From NCBI GenBank assembly GCA_016795295.1, contig JAEUHP010000090.1, positions 1-48,927 on the forward strand: a stretch of 48,927 bases of DNA, in the 5' to 3' direction. The translations under genes were made by a program, and so were the position numbers. Shown here in pieces: positions 8,262 through 16,161 of the stretch (position 1 is the first letter of the stretch; each line of letters starts with the position of its first letter). The notes beneath the pieces are model-generated. The model had not been told where the DNA came from, searched no databases, and worked only from the letters and a program-made list of their open reading frames with translations. Origin of the DNA: Planctomycetota bacterium (GTDB taxonomy: Bacteria; Planctomycetota; UBA1135; UBA2386).

Positions 8262-8337
8262 GGGCCGTTAACTCAGTTGGTAGAGTGCGATCGTCACAAG
8301 GTCGAAGTCGCAGGTTCGAATCCTGCACGGCCCACCA
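8262..8337 (+). tRNA. tRNA-Val (anticodon CAC)
   Basis: A full cloverleaf can be folded by hand. The acceptor stem GGGCCGT (8262-8268) pairs with ACGGCCC (8327-8333). The D stem is ACTC/GAGT, the anticodon stem CGATC/GGTCG with one G-T pair, and the T stem GCAGG/CCTGC around TTCGAAT. The seven-base anticodon loop GTCACAA gives anticodon CAC at 8295-8297, which reads the valine codon GTG. The CCA end is encoded at 8335-8337. Loop position 32 is G, where a pyrimidine is usual. Confidence 0.95.
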
Positions 8338-8345
8338 TTTTTGCT

Positions 8346-8377
8346 CCCCGGGTGAGGTATTCCCCGGGTGAGGTATT
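8346..8377. repeat. Perfect 16-bp tandem repeat x2 downstream of tRNA-Val
   Basis: CCCCGGGTGAGGTATT occurs twice head to tail (8346-8361 and 8362-8377), followed by a near-palindrome GGGGAGTCACTCCCC (about 8384-8398). The palindrome could form a short stem, but no T tract follows it, so I do not call a terminator. Confidence 0.85.
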
Positions 8378-8444
8378 CCCCTGGGGGAGTCACTCCCCTG
8401 GGTGGGCCAGCGCCGCGCAACGGCGCACGCAGACTGAAAGCTTC

Positions 8445-8476
8445 GCAGACACGGAGCTGCGCAGACACGGAGCTGC
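8445..8476. repeat. Perfect 16-bp tandem repeat x2 before the GNAT gene 3' end
   Basis: GCAGACACGGAGCTGC occurs twice head to tail at 8445-8460 and 8461-8476. It lies in the 157-base gap between tRNA-Val and the stop codon of the GNAT gene. Nothing else is seen in that gap. Confidence 0.85.
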
Positions 8477-8494
8477 GTCTCTGACTTCTGCGTC

Positions 8495-8980
8495 TCAGAC
8501 TTCGATGTCGAGCGGCAGCCCAGCGCGGCCGTGGAGCCAGCGCACCAACCGGTGCCGCCCGCCCACCATGCCCTCGTCCGCGAACCCCGCCGCAGCGAAA
8601 AACGCCAGCGCCGCAGGATTCGCGGCGTCCACCAGCGCCACCACCACCCCGACCCCTACCTGCTGCGCCGTGCGCAGGGCCGCAGCGAGGATCCGTTGAC
8701 CCATGCCGCGCCGGCGCCACTCAGGCGCGACCACCAAGGTGATCTCGGCCATCCGGTCCGGGCCACAGTCGAGGCGGAAGAAGCCGAGGCAAGCGCCCCC
8801 GGATTCGGCGACCCGGGCGACGATCCGGCCGTCGGCCAGCAAACGAACCGGCCAAGTCGCCCGCGCACTACCACCCGGCAACGACAGCCCAGGGGCCTGC
8901 AGCCACGGCTCGACCCGCTCCGCGTCGTCGAGACGGAACGGGCGCACGCGGACGGCGGCGGAAGAGGGCATGGGGCGCAT
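8495..8980 (-). CDS. GNAT family N-acetyltransferase
   Basis: About 161 residues with a GNAT fold. It begins with VRVRPFRLDDAERVEPWL. The acetyl-CoA binding motif A is LVVAPEWRRRGMGQRIL (R-R-x-G-x-G/A type) near residue 90, followed by VALVDAANPAALAFFAAAGF, the usual motif B with Asn-Pro-Ala-Ala and the F-x-x-x-G-F turn. It transfers an acetyl group from acetyl-CoA to an amine, but the substrate cannot be told. Two in-frame ATGs exist (8980 and 8971); neither has a strong ribosome binding site. It is divergent from nusA. Confidence 0.88.
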   Translation of the reverse strand: MRPMPSSAAVRVRPFRLDDAERVEPWLQAPGLSLPGGSARATWPVRLLADGRIVARVAESGGACLGFFRLDCGPDRMAEITLVVAPEWRRRGMGQRILAAALRTAQQVGVGVVVALVDAANPAALAFFAAAGFADEGMVGGRHRLVRWLHGRAGLPLDIEV

Positions 8981-9076
8981 GGCGGAAGGGCTCGCCGAGT
9001 CTCTAGCCACGCCGTGACAGAAGTAACCAAGTTGTCCACGGTTGCCGACCAGCACACCGGCGGGACAACAGTTCGC

Positions 9077-9106
9077 TTGACCCGGCGCGCTGGCAGCGCA
9101 TACCAT
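9077..9106 (+). promoter_or_regulatory. nusA: Candidate sigma70-type promoter of the nusA-infB operon
   Basis: TTGACC at 9077-9082, an 18-base spacer, then TACCAT at 9101-9106. It is the best -35/-10 pair in the 394-base gap between the divergent GNAT gene and nusA. Transcription from here would give a leader of about 260 bases holding the hairpin at 9218-9239. Confidence 0.5.
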
Positions 9107-9217
9107 GACCGGGCTGGCAGCTCCCGTTCCGGGCGCGGCCAACACCTACCGACTCTCCGGCGACCCCGGGCAGACGGCTGGAACTTCCCGTGGACGAACC
9201 GACGTCCCAGGCAAGGT

Positions 9218-9239
9218 CCCGAGCCAGTTTTGGCTCGGG
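9218..9239 (+). promoter_or_regulatory. Strong hairpin in the nusA leader
   Basis: CCCGAGCCA (9218-9226), loop GTTT, then TGGCTCGGG (9231-9239): a perfect 9-bp stem with a four-base loop, 136 bases before the nusA ATG. No T tract follows, so it is not a classical intrinsic terminator. It may be an attenuation, pausing or RNA-processing element. NusA is known to regulate its own operon in other bacteria. Confidence 0.6.
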
Positions 9240-9299
9240 TCACGGGATTCCTACCGCCTGCTTGGGCAATTTCGTTTCCGGGCGGCCGTTCTACCCAGC

Positions 9300-9324
9300 A
9301 AGTTCTCTCCGAAAAGTTCTCTCC
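9300..9324. repeat. Direct repeat in the nusA leader
   Basis: AAGTTCTCTCC occurs at 9300-9310 and 9314-9324 and is followed by a related CAATTCTCCCC. The pyrimidine-rich stretch lies 50-75 bases before the nusA start and resembles an unstructured loading site. Its function is unknown. Confidence 0.7.
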
Positions 9325-9374
9325 AGCAATTCTCCCCGCGGCACCCTCCCGCACCGCCTCCTGCTCCTGTTGCC

Positions 9375-10478
9375 ATGGCCAACCACGCCGACATCCTCCG
9401 CTACATCGACTCGATCGCCCGTGACAAGGAGATCGACAAGGAGGCCCTGATCGTCGCCATCGAGCAGGCGATGGCGCAGGCCTTGGCCAAGAAGTACGGC
9501 GTCGACGACGTCGAGATCCACCTCGACCGGGACTCCGGCGAGTTCCAGTGCAACTACGACGTCTCGATGGAGGAGCAAGGGCGCATCTTCGCCGTGTCGG
9601 TGAAGCAGGCGATCACCGGGCGCATCCGCGAGGCCGAACGGGACGTGATCTTCGGCGAATACGAACGCAAGGTCGGCGAACTGGTGTCGGGCACCATCAT
9701 GCGCTTCGAGGGCGACACCGTGATCGTGAACCTCGGCCGCAACATCGAGGGCATCCTGCCACGCGCCGAGAAGGTGCGCTCGGAGAACTACAACGTCGGC
9801 GAACGCCTGCGCGCCTTGATCTTCGAAGTGAAGAAGGTCGGCCCGCGCGTGAAGGTGATCTTGAGCCGCGCCCACCGCGACCTGGTGCGTGCGCTGTTCG
9901 AGCTCGAAGTGCCCGAGATCGCCGACGGCACCATCAACATCCGCCGCATCGAGCGCGAGCCCGGCTACCGCACCAAGCTCGCGGTGGACTCGGCGGACGA
10001 CAAGGTCGACTGCGTCGGCGCGTGCGTCGGCGTGCGCGGCAACCGCATCAAGTCGATCATCGACGAACTGAACGGCGAGCGCATCGACATCATCCGCTGG
10101 AACAACGACCCCGCGTCGCTGATCGGCAACGCCCTGAAGCCCGCCGAAGTCGGCGACATCACGCTCGACCCGGCCGCGAAGAAGGCCCTGGTGATCGTCA
10201 GCGACGACCAGCAGTCGCTCGCCATCGGCCGCAAGGGTCAGAACGTGCGGCTGGCCAGCAAGCTGACCGGCTGGGACATCGACATCATGACCCGGGCCGA
10301 ACTCGAGCAGTCCGTGGCGGCCGAAGACAAAGCTTCGGCAGCCGAAGCCGCGGACGACTCGGCGGCGGGCGAGTCGCCTGCAGCCCAGGCCAGCCCTGAT
10401 GCCCAAACCAGCCCTGACGATTCGTCGAGCCCGCATGAACCGGGCTCGGACACGTCCGGCGCCACCGCGCAGTCCTGA
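9375..10478 (+). CDS. nusA: Transcription termination/antitermination factor NusA
   Basis: A 367-residue RNA polymerase-associated factor controlling pausing, termination and antitermination. Visible in order: an N-terminal RNAP-binding domain (1-~95, with ALIVAIEQAMAQALAKKYG), an S1 domain from about residue 98 (GELVSGTIMRFEGDTVIVNLG), KH1 (~185-255, GACVGVRGNRIKSIIDELNGE), and KH2 near residue 284 (AIGRKGQNVRLASKLTGWDI). A low-complexity Ala/Ser/Asp tail follows. The acidic repeats found in the longer E. coli protein are missing. The ATG at 9375 gives the standard NTD. It is the first gene of the operon; rimP, normally before it, is absent here. Confidence 0.96.
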   Translation: MANHADILRYIDSIARDKEIDKEALIVAIEQAMAQALAKKYGVDDVEIHLDRDSGEFQCNYDVSMEEQGRIFAVSVKQAITGRIREAERDVIFGEYERKVGELVSGTIMRFEGDTVIVNLGRNIEGILPRAEKVRSENYNVGERLRALIFEVKKVGPRVKVILSRAHRDLVRALFELEVPEIADGTINIRRIEREPGYRTKLAVDSADDKVDCVGACVGVRGNRIKSIIDELNGERIDIIRWNNDPASLIGNALKPAEVGDITLDPAAKKALVIVSDDQQSLAIGRKGQNVRLASKLTGWDIDIMTRAELEQSVAAEDKASAAEAADDSAAGESPAAQASPDAQTSPDDSSSPHEPGSDTSGATAQS

Positions 10479-10583
10479 TCCGGGATCCCCCGTAGCCAGA
10501 CCGCCCATTTCCCTGCCACTGACACCCTGCACTGACCGCACGAAAGCCGTTCCGCACTCGCGGGCCGGTGAGGAGCCAACTGC

Positions 10584-13500
10584 TTGAAAAAAGTACGAGT
10601 CCACGAACTCGCCAAAGACTACGGGATGCAGGCGAAGGACCTGGCGAAGCTCCTGCAAGACCTGGGCTTCTCGCAGGTCAAGACCAACATGTCAGCGCTC
10701 GACGAAGCGGACCTGATGATGGTCGAGGCGCGGCTGGCGACCTCCGGCGTGAAGAAGCAGGCCGCCCCTGCGGACGCAGGCGCCGGCACCGCGATCCCCA
10801 AGAAGAAGCTACTCAGCACGGCTGCCGCGGAACCCGAACCTGCTCCGACGGAAGCCGAGGCCGACGCATCTGGCGAGTCGTCCGGCACGCCGGTGCGCAA
10901 GGACTCGGCCAAGAAGCCACTGCCCAAGGCGCCGCTGAAGAAGCCGCTGACCAAGCGCGAGCTGCCCACCGAAGCCGCACCGGCAGGCACCGTACCGGCG
11001 GCCACTGGGCCGTCAGCCACTGTACCGGCGGCGACTGGGCCGTCAGTCACTGGGCCCACCGGCACTGGGCCCACCGGATCCGCCGCCGGGGTCGCCACGC
11101 CGGCGAAGACGGCTTCGGAGCCTGCCCAGTCCAAGCCAGCTCCGGCGAGCCCAGCTCCCGAACCGGTTCGCCCGGCTGCCGCACCGACTGCCCACGCGGC
11201 TCCCAAGCCCCCCGAAGCCGCTGCACCGGCCGCCGAGGCCGTGTCGGCTCCTGCCGCAGCGGCTGCGGATCTGCGTCCGGCAGCCTCGGTCACGCCAGCG
11301 GCCCAGGCAGCGCCGGTTGCTCCGGCCGCGCCAACGCCGACCGTCGCCGCACCCGACGTCCGAGCCGCGGCAGAAGCAGCGCCGGCGCCCCGTGCGGCCT
11401 CGCCCAGCGCCGCGCCCGCAGCCGGCGCCACGGATGCGGTGGCAACGCCCAAGGCAGCCCACCACAGCACCAGCACCCCGGCACCTGAGGCGCCGCGGGT
11501 CCAGGAGCAGCCGGCAGCCCAGCGGACCACCCAGCCGGCAGCACCTGCCGCGAGCGCGCCCGGGAACCCGCCGGCAGCGGAAGCCGAAGTCGACCCGGTG
11601 CGCAAGCTCCTGGTCCCGCAAAAGAAGGCGACCGTCGTCGGCCGCATCGAGCTGCCGCAGGAAACCATCCGCGACGCGCGCAGCCGTTCGGCACCTGCAG
11701 CGCCGCGCGATCTGAAGCGCCAAGCCTTGCAGAAGATGCAGCAGCGGTTCGGCCAGCGGCCCGGTGGCCCGCCCACCACGCGCCGTGGCCCTGGCGGCCC
11801 GACCGGTGGCCGCATGGGTGGCCGCGACATGGGCCGGACCGGTCCCGGGGTCGGCCCTGGCCGTCGCAAGGTCGCTGCACCGCTCGATCCCAACCGCGTG
11901 GTGGAGGTCGAAGAACCGGTGTCGATGAAGGCGCTGTCCGAAGCGCTCGGCATCAAGGTCACCGAACTGATCCAGACGTTCTTCCTGAAGCTGAAGATCC
12001 CAGGCAAGAACATCAACTCGATGCTGACCAACGAAGAGGTCGAACTGGTCGGCCTGGAGCTCGAGCGCAACATCAAGATCGTCGAGCACAAGGAGGCGAT
12101 GGACCAGCTGATCGAACAGCTGGTCGAGGACAGCGCCGACGAGTCGCTGCAGACCCGCGCTCCGGTGGTCACCTTCATGGGCCACGTCGACCACGGCAAG
12201 ACTTCGCTGATGGACGCTTTGCGCTCCAGCGACGTCGCGAAGCACGAGGCCGGCGGCATCACCCAGCACATCGGTGCGTACAAGGTCGAGAACGAGCACG
12301 GCCAACAGTTCGTGATCCTCGACACCCCGGGCCACGCGGCATTCACCGCGATGCGCGCCCGCGGTGCCGAACTCACCGACATCGTGGTGCTGGTGGTGGC
12401 CGGCGACGACGGCGTGATGCCGCAGACCGAGGAGGCGATCAGCCACGCGCTCGCGGCCAAGGTGCCGATCGTGGTGGCGATCACCAAGTGCGACCTGCCG
12501 CAGTCCAAGCCGAAGCAGGTCATGCAGCAGCTGATGATCAAGGGGCTGCAGGCCGAAGAGTTCGGCGGCACCACCGGCGTGGTCGAAGTGTCGGCCGTGA
12601 AGGGCCAGGGCCTCGACGAACTGGTCGATCGCATCCTGCTCGAGGCCGAAGTGCTCACCCTCACCGCGCGCCCGGATGCGCCCGGCAAGGGTGTGGTGGT
12701 CGAAGCCCGCCAATCGGCCGAACAAGGCGTGGTGGTCACCTTGCTGGTCAGCGACGGCACACTGCGCCTCAAGGACCAGGTGGTGTGCGGCGAGAGCTTC
12801 GCCCGCATCCGCGCGATGATCGACGACCACGGCCGCAACCTCGAAGAAGCCGGCCCGTCGACCCCGGTCACCATCTACGGCCTGGACCGTTTGCCCGCCC
12901 CCGGCGACAAGCTGTTCGTGGTCGAGGACGCCAAGAAGGCCCGCGAAGTGGTCGAAGAGCGCCAACGCCGCGTGCGCGAACTGTCGCGCGCCGAGCGCAG
13001 CGCGGTCACCCTGGAAACCCTGTCGGCGAAGCTCGCCGAGAAGGACGTCCAGGAGATCAAGCTGATCCTCAAGGCCGACGCGATGGGTTCGCTCGAGCCG
13101 TTGAAGAAGTGCCTCGAAGAACTGGCGACCGGCGAGGTCCGCGTGAACCTGGTGCACGCCGGCCTCGGCGGCATCAACAAGGCCGACGTCGACCTCGCGG
13201 CGACGTCGACCGCGGTGATCGTCGGCTTCAACACCGTGGCCGACGCGAACGTGCGCCAGCTCGCCGAGCAGGCGGGCGTCGAGATCCGCTACTACGATGT
13301 GATCTACGAACTGCTCGACCAGGTGCGCGCGGCCATGGAAGGCTTGCTGGCACCGCAGGAAGTGCAGAACGTGATCGGCCATGCCGAGGTCAAGGCCACC
13401 TTCCGCTCCAGCAAGTTCGGCCTGATCGCCGGCTGCCGCGTGTTGGACGGCATCGCCCGCCGCAGCGCCTCGGTGCGCCTGTCGCGCGACGGCGCGGTGG

Positions 13501-13667
13501 TGTGGTCCGGCAAGATCGCCAGCCTCCGCCGCGGCGAAGAGGATGTGCGTGACGTCAAGGCCGGCATCGAGTGCGGCATGACCCTGGAAGGCTACCAAGA
13601 CATCAAGGTCGGCGACGTGCTCGAGTTCGTGACCGTCGAACTCGTGAAGCGCACGCTCGGCGGCTGA
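10584..13667 (+). CDS. infB: Translation initiation factor IF-2
   Basis: A 1,027-residue initiation GTPase that brings initiator tRNA to the 30S subunit and promotes subunit joining. The start is TTG 10584, with AGGAG at 10571-10575. The N-terminal IF2N domain ([19 protein letters not shown]) is followed by ~300 residues of Ala/Pro low complexity, a second IF2N-like domain (~450-510), then the G domain near residue 533: [17 protein letters not shown] and SAVKG. After it come the beta-barrel and C-terminal initiator-tRNA-binding domains. The G4 motif has Thr where IF-2 normally has Asn (NKxD); Thr there still works in Rho-family GTPases. ylxR and ylxQ, often between nusA and infB, are absent. 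Confidence 0.97.
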   Translation: MKKVRVHELAKDYGMQAKDLAKLLQDLGFSQVKTNMSALDEADLMMVEARLATSGVKKQAAPADAGAGTAIPKKKLLSTAAAEPEPAPTEAEADASGESSGTPVRKDSAKKPLPKAPLKKPLTKRELPTEAAPAGTVPAATGPSATVPAATGPSVTGPTGTGPTGSAAGVATPAKTASEPAQSKPAPASPAPEPVRPAAAPTAHAAPKPPEAAAPAAEAVSAPAAAAADLRPAASVTPAAQAAPVAPAAPTPTVAAPDVRAAAEAAPAPRAASPSAAPAAGATDAVATPKAAHHSTSTPAPEAPRVQEQPAAQRTTQPAAPAASAPGNPPAAEAEVDPVRKLLVPQKKATVVGRIELPQETIRDARSRSAPAAPRDLKRQALQKMQQRFGQRPGGPPTTRRGPGGPTGGRMGGRDMGRTGPGVGPGRRKVAAPLDPNRVVEVEEPVSMKALSEALGIKVTELIQTFFLKLKIPGKNINSMLTNEEVELVGLELERNIKIVEHKEAMDQLIEQLVEDSADESLQTRAPVVTFMGHVDHGKTSLMDALRSSDVAKHEAGGITQHIGAYKVENEHGQQFVILDTPGHAAFTAMRARGAELTDIVVLVVAGDDGVMPQTEEAISHALAAKVPIVVAITKCDLPQSKPKQVMQQLMIKGLQAEEFGGTTGVVEVSAVKGQGLDELVDRILLEAEVLTLTARPDAPGKGVVVEARQSAEQGVVVTLLVSDGTLRLKDQVVCGESFARIRAMIDDHGRNLEEAGPSTPVTIYGLDRLPAPGDKLFVVEDAKKAREVVEERQRRVRELSRAERSAVTLETLSAKLAEKDVQEIKLILKADAMGSLEPLKKCLEELATGEVRVNLVHAGLGGINKADVDLAATSTAVIVGFNTVADANVRQLAEQAGVEIRYYDVIYELLDQVRAAMEGLLAPQEVQNVIGHAEVKATFRSSKFGLIAGCRVLDGIARRSASVRLSRDGAVVWSGKIASLRRGEEDVRDVKAGIECGMTLEGYQDIKVGDVLEFVTVELVKRTLGG
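10992..11077. repeat. In-frame tandem repeats in the infB Ala/Pro linker
   Basis: A 30-bp unit occurs twice (10992-11021 and 11022-11051) with about two changes, then a 15-bp unit GGGCCCACCGGCACT at 11052-11066 with a partial second copy to 11077. All lengths are multiples of three, so the frame is kept. The units encode [14 protein letters not shown] and GPTGT-like repeats in the disordered linker. Confidence 0.85.
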
Positions 13668-13796
13668 GAGGCCGAGAAGAAATCATGATACGGCCTCTCA
13701 GATTGTCGATTGGCGGCCGCCTTCGCGGCCGCGCAGAGCCATCGAGAGGTTGCTCTCTCAGGCTCTGAGTTCCCCGCCGGCGCACCACGCCGGCGG
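13664..13796 (+). ncRNA. Four consecutive hairpins between infB and ylxP
   Basis: Four strong stem-loops fill the gap. H1: an 11-bp perfect stem, 13664-13674 with 13691-13701, loop 16 bases, with the infB stop codon inside the 5' arm. H2: GCGGCCGC twice (13713-13720, 13725-13732; each arm self-complementary) around CTTC. H3: CAGAGCC/GGCTCTG (13734-13740, 13761-13767) enclosing GAGAG/CTCTC. H4: CCGCCGGC/GCCGGCGG (13774-13781, 13789-13796), loop 7. No T tract follows, and ylxP starts 28 bases later. It is a structured mRNA segment, possibly for processing, stability or attenuation between infB and ylxP-rbfA. The stems are seen directly; the function is unknown. Confidence 0.7.
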
Positions 13797-13824
13797 CCCG
13801 TGGCTCACCCGAGCCGTTCTTGCC

Positions 13825-14118
13825 ATGTTGTACATCGGCGTGCTCCAGTTCAGCCTCGAGATCCCCTACGCGGAGACCCTGAAGGACAAGCGCTCGGCGA
13901 TCAAGTCCCTCAAGGACCGGCTGCGGCGCTCGTTCAACGTCTCGATCTCGGAGATCGAAGACCTCGACGAGTGCACGGTCGCCACGCTCGGCGCCGTGGT
14001 CGCCGGCAGCGAACCAGCCCACGTCAACAGCACCATGGACCACCTGCTGAACGAGCTGCAGGAGTGGCGCGACGGCACGCTGCTCGACCACCAACTCGAG
14101 ATCATCTCGCCCCGATGA
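13825..14118 (+). CDS. ylxP: DUF503 family protein (YlxP-like)
   Basis: A 97-residue protein matching the DUF503/YlxP family: MLYIGVLQFSLEIPYAETLKDKRSAIKSLKDRLRRSFNVSISEIE, where the LKDKRS..K.L..RLR.FNVS pattern is diagnostic. The role is not firmly known; the gene almost always sits between infB and rbfA, suggesting ribosome biogenesis. The ATG at 13825 begins the domain exactly, and the stop overlaps the rbfA ATG (ATGA). Confidence 0.9.
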   Translation: MLYIGVLQFSLEIPYAETLKDKRSAIKSLKDRLRRSFNVSISEIEDLDECTVATLGAVVAGSEPAHVNSTMDHLLNELQEWRDGTLLDHQLEIISPR

Positions 14119-14528
14119 ACGAACGCCGCCTCGCGCGCCTCGCCGCGCAGATCCAGGAAACCTTGGCGCAAGTGCTGCTGCGCGACATCAACGACCCCGA
14201 CCTCGGCATGGTCACCATCACCCGCGTCGAAGTCGACGCCGAGTTCACGGTGTGCAAGGCCTACTGGTCGGTGCTCGGCGACGCCCGAGCGCGCCAGGCT
14301 TCCGCGGGCGTGCTGAAGCGCGCGCGCGGCCTGTGCCAGCGCACCATCGGCAAGGTGATCCACACCCGCACGGTGCCCCACCTCGAGTTCTGCTACGACG
14401 AAGGGCTGGTGCAGGCCGCGCGCATCGACCAGCTGCTGGGCGAACTGAAGAAGGAGCGCGAAGCGCGAGAGGCGGCCCAGCCGCCGGCCGGCGATTCGCC
14501 ACCCACGCCGCCGAAGCCCGAAGGGTGA
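14115..14528 (+). CDS. rbfA: Ribosome-binding factor A
   Basis: A 137-residue 30S maturation factor with a KH-type fold. RLARLAAQIQETLAQVLLRDINDPDLGMVTITRVEVDAEFTVCKAYWSVLGD is the family N-terminal core; RTVPHLEFCYDEGLVQAARIDQLL closes the domain. A Pro-rich tail of ~25 residues follows. It is coupled to ylxP by a 4-base overlap. truB, the usual next gene, is absent; asnS converges from the other side. Confidence 0.95.
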   Translation: MNERRLARLAAQIQETLAQVLLRDINDPDLGMVTITRVEVDAEFTVCKAYWSVLGDARARQASAGVLKRARGLCQRTIGKVIHTRTVPHLEFCYDEGLVQAARIDQLLGELKKEREAREAAQPPAGDSPPTPPKPEG

Positions 14529-14566
14529 CGTGAGCGGTTCGGCCAGACGCCTGGTTCCGTCTGCCT

Positions 14567-14615
14567 CAGTCAGGAATCTGCCGCAGTCAGCAATCTGCCG
14601 CAGCCAGTAATCCGG
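14567..14615. repeat. 17-bp imperfect tandem repeat x3 between rbfA and asnS
   Basis: Unit CAGTCAGGAATCTGCCG (14567-14583) is followed by a copy with one change (14584-14600) and a partial, more diverged copy (14601-14615). The array ends directly at the asnS stop codon and fills most of the gap between the convergent genes. Confidence 0.85.
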
Positions 14616-14616
14616 A

Positions 14617-16017
14617 TCAGAAGCTCGCCCAGCCCGGCACCCGCGGATACGGGATCGCATCGCGGATGTTGGCGAGCCCGCAGATGTAGACCAGCAGCCG
14701 CTCGAAGCCGAGACCGAAGCCGGCGTGCGGCACCGAGCCGTAACGGCGCAGGTCGCGATACCAGCCGTAGTGCTCGGGCACCAGGCCCATCTTCTTCATG
14801 CGCGCGTCGAGCACGTCCAGCCGCTCCTCGCGTTGGCTGCCGCCGATGATCTCACCGATGCCCGGCGCCAGGATGTCCATCGCCGCGACCGTCTTGCCGT
14901 CGTCGTTGCTGCGCATGTAGAAGGCTTTGATCGCCTCCGGGTAGTTCATCACCACCACCGGTCGGCCGACGTGCTCCTCGCACAGGTAGCGCTCGTGCTC
15001 GGTCTGCAGGTCCATGCCCCACTGGGGCGCGTAGTCGAACTTCTTCTTGGCCTGCTGCAGGATCGTGATCGCCTGCGTGTAGTCGATGCGCTCGAACGAG
15101 CCTTGCAGGAACGCCTCCAGGCGCGCCGTCACACCCTTCTGGATGCGTTCGTCGCAGAAGCGCAGATCGTCGCCGCGTTCCTGCAGCACCGCGCGGAAGA
15201 TGTGCTTCAGGAAGCGCTCGGCGAGGTCGGCGTCGGCCTGCAGATCGGCGAACGCGATCTCCGGTTCGATCATCCAGAACTCGGCGAGGTGCCGGGTGGT
15301 GTTGCTGTTCTCGGCGCGGAACGTCGGGCCGAACGTGTAGACCTTCGACAACGCGAGGCAGTAGGCCTCGACGTTGAGCTGTCCAGAGACGGTCAAGAAC
15401 GCTTCGCGGCCGAAGAAGTCCTTCTGGAAGTCGACCTTGCCGGCCGGGTCGCGCGGCGGGTTGTGTGCATCCAGGGTGCTGACGCGGAACATCTGGCCCG
15501 CGCCTTCGGCGTCGCTGGCGGTGATGATCGGCGTGTTGACCCAGACGAAGCCCTCGCGCGTGAAGAAGTCGTGGATCGCGAACGACGCGGTGTGGCGGAT
15601 GCGCGCCACCGCGCCGAACGTGTTGGTGCGCGGCCGCAGGTGTGCCTGTTCGCGCAGGAACTCGAGCGTGTGCTCCTTCGGCTGGATCGGGTAGGTCTCG
15701 GGGTCGTCGACGAACCCGAGCACCTGCAGCTCGCTGGCCTGCACTTCGAAGGCCTGGCCCTTGCCTTGGCTCGCCACCACGGTGCCGCGCGCCACCACCG
15801 AGCAGCCGGCGGTCAGGCGCTGCACTTCGGCCGTGTAGTTCGGCAGCGAACTCGGCGCGACCACCTGCAGAGTGCCCTGGCAGCTGCCATCGCTGATCTG
15901 CACGAACGAGATGCCGGCCTTGCTGTCGCGCCGGGTGCGCACCCAGCCGCGCACTTCGACCAAAGACCCTGCCGCCACCGCACCTGCGAGAACTTGTTTG
16001 CCGCTGACGACCTGCAT
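14617..16017 (-). CDS. asnS: Asparaginyl-tRNA synthetase
   Basis: A 466-residue class IIb aminoacyl-tRNA synthetase. It has an N-terminal OB fold that binds the anticodon ([25 protein letters not shown], residues ~20-45) and a catalytic domain with class II motifs: motif 2 at [21 protein letters not shown] and motif 3 at [27 protein letters not shown] near the C-terminus. The combination [13 protein letters not shown] and the length are typical of AsnRS rather than AspRS. The ATG at 16017 gives [12 protein letters not shown]. It activates Asn and charges tRNA-Asn in the cytoplasm. It follows the acetylesterase gene on the same strand after 144 bases that include a GGGGG-CTTG-CCCCC hairpin. 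Confidence 0.97.
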   Translation of the reverse strand: MQVVSGKQVLAGAVAAGSLVEVRGWVRTRRDSKAGISFVQISDGSCQGTLQVVAPSSLPNYTAEVQRLTAGCSVVARGTVVASQGKGQAFEVQASELQVLGFVDDPETYPIQPKEHTLEFLREQAHLRPRTNTFGAVARIRHTASFAIHDFFTREGFVWVNTPIITASDAEGAGQMFRVSTLDAHNPPRDPAGKVDFQKDFFGREAFLTVSGQLNVEAYCLALSKVYTFGPTFRAENSNTTRHLAEFWMIEPEIAFADLQADADLAERFLKHIFRAVLQERGDDLRFCDERIQKGVTARLEAFLQGSFERIDYTQAITILQQAKKKFDYAPQWGMDLQTEHERYLCEEHVGRPVVVMNYPEAIKAFYMRSNDDGKTVAAMDILAPGIGEIIGGSQREERLDVLDARMKKMGLVPEHYGWYRDLRRYGSVPHAGFGLGFERLLVYICGLANIRDAIPYPRVPGWASF

Positions 16018-16161
16018 GGACGGACTGTTCCGGCTGGGCTGGTCGCTTTCAAGTGCGCCACGCCCGGGCGCGGCCCTTCCTTGGTCGCCATGGCCTGCGG
16101 CGGCAGCCCAAGGCAATCCCGTGGGGGCAAGCCCCCCCAGCTCGCCGCGAGCCACGACCGA

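Noticed and set aside
8384..8400. A rho-independent terminator after tRNA-Val
   Set aside because: The GGGGAG/CTCCCC stem is short with a three-base loop, and no T tract follows.
9105..9374. An in-frame 90-codon N-terminal extension of NusA
   Set aside because: It would place coding sequence over the leader hairpin and repeats, and NusA domain structure begins exactly at ATG 9375.
11043..13598. An 851-codon minus-strand frame inside infB
   Set aside because: It is the antisense shadow of IF-2, with His/Asp/Arg-rich low-complexity translation.
16115..16145. A terminator between the acetylesterase gene and asnS
   Set aside because: The G-run/C-run hairpin can form, but it has no T tract and a long C/G slippery run, so it is not convincing.
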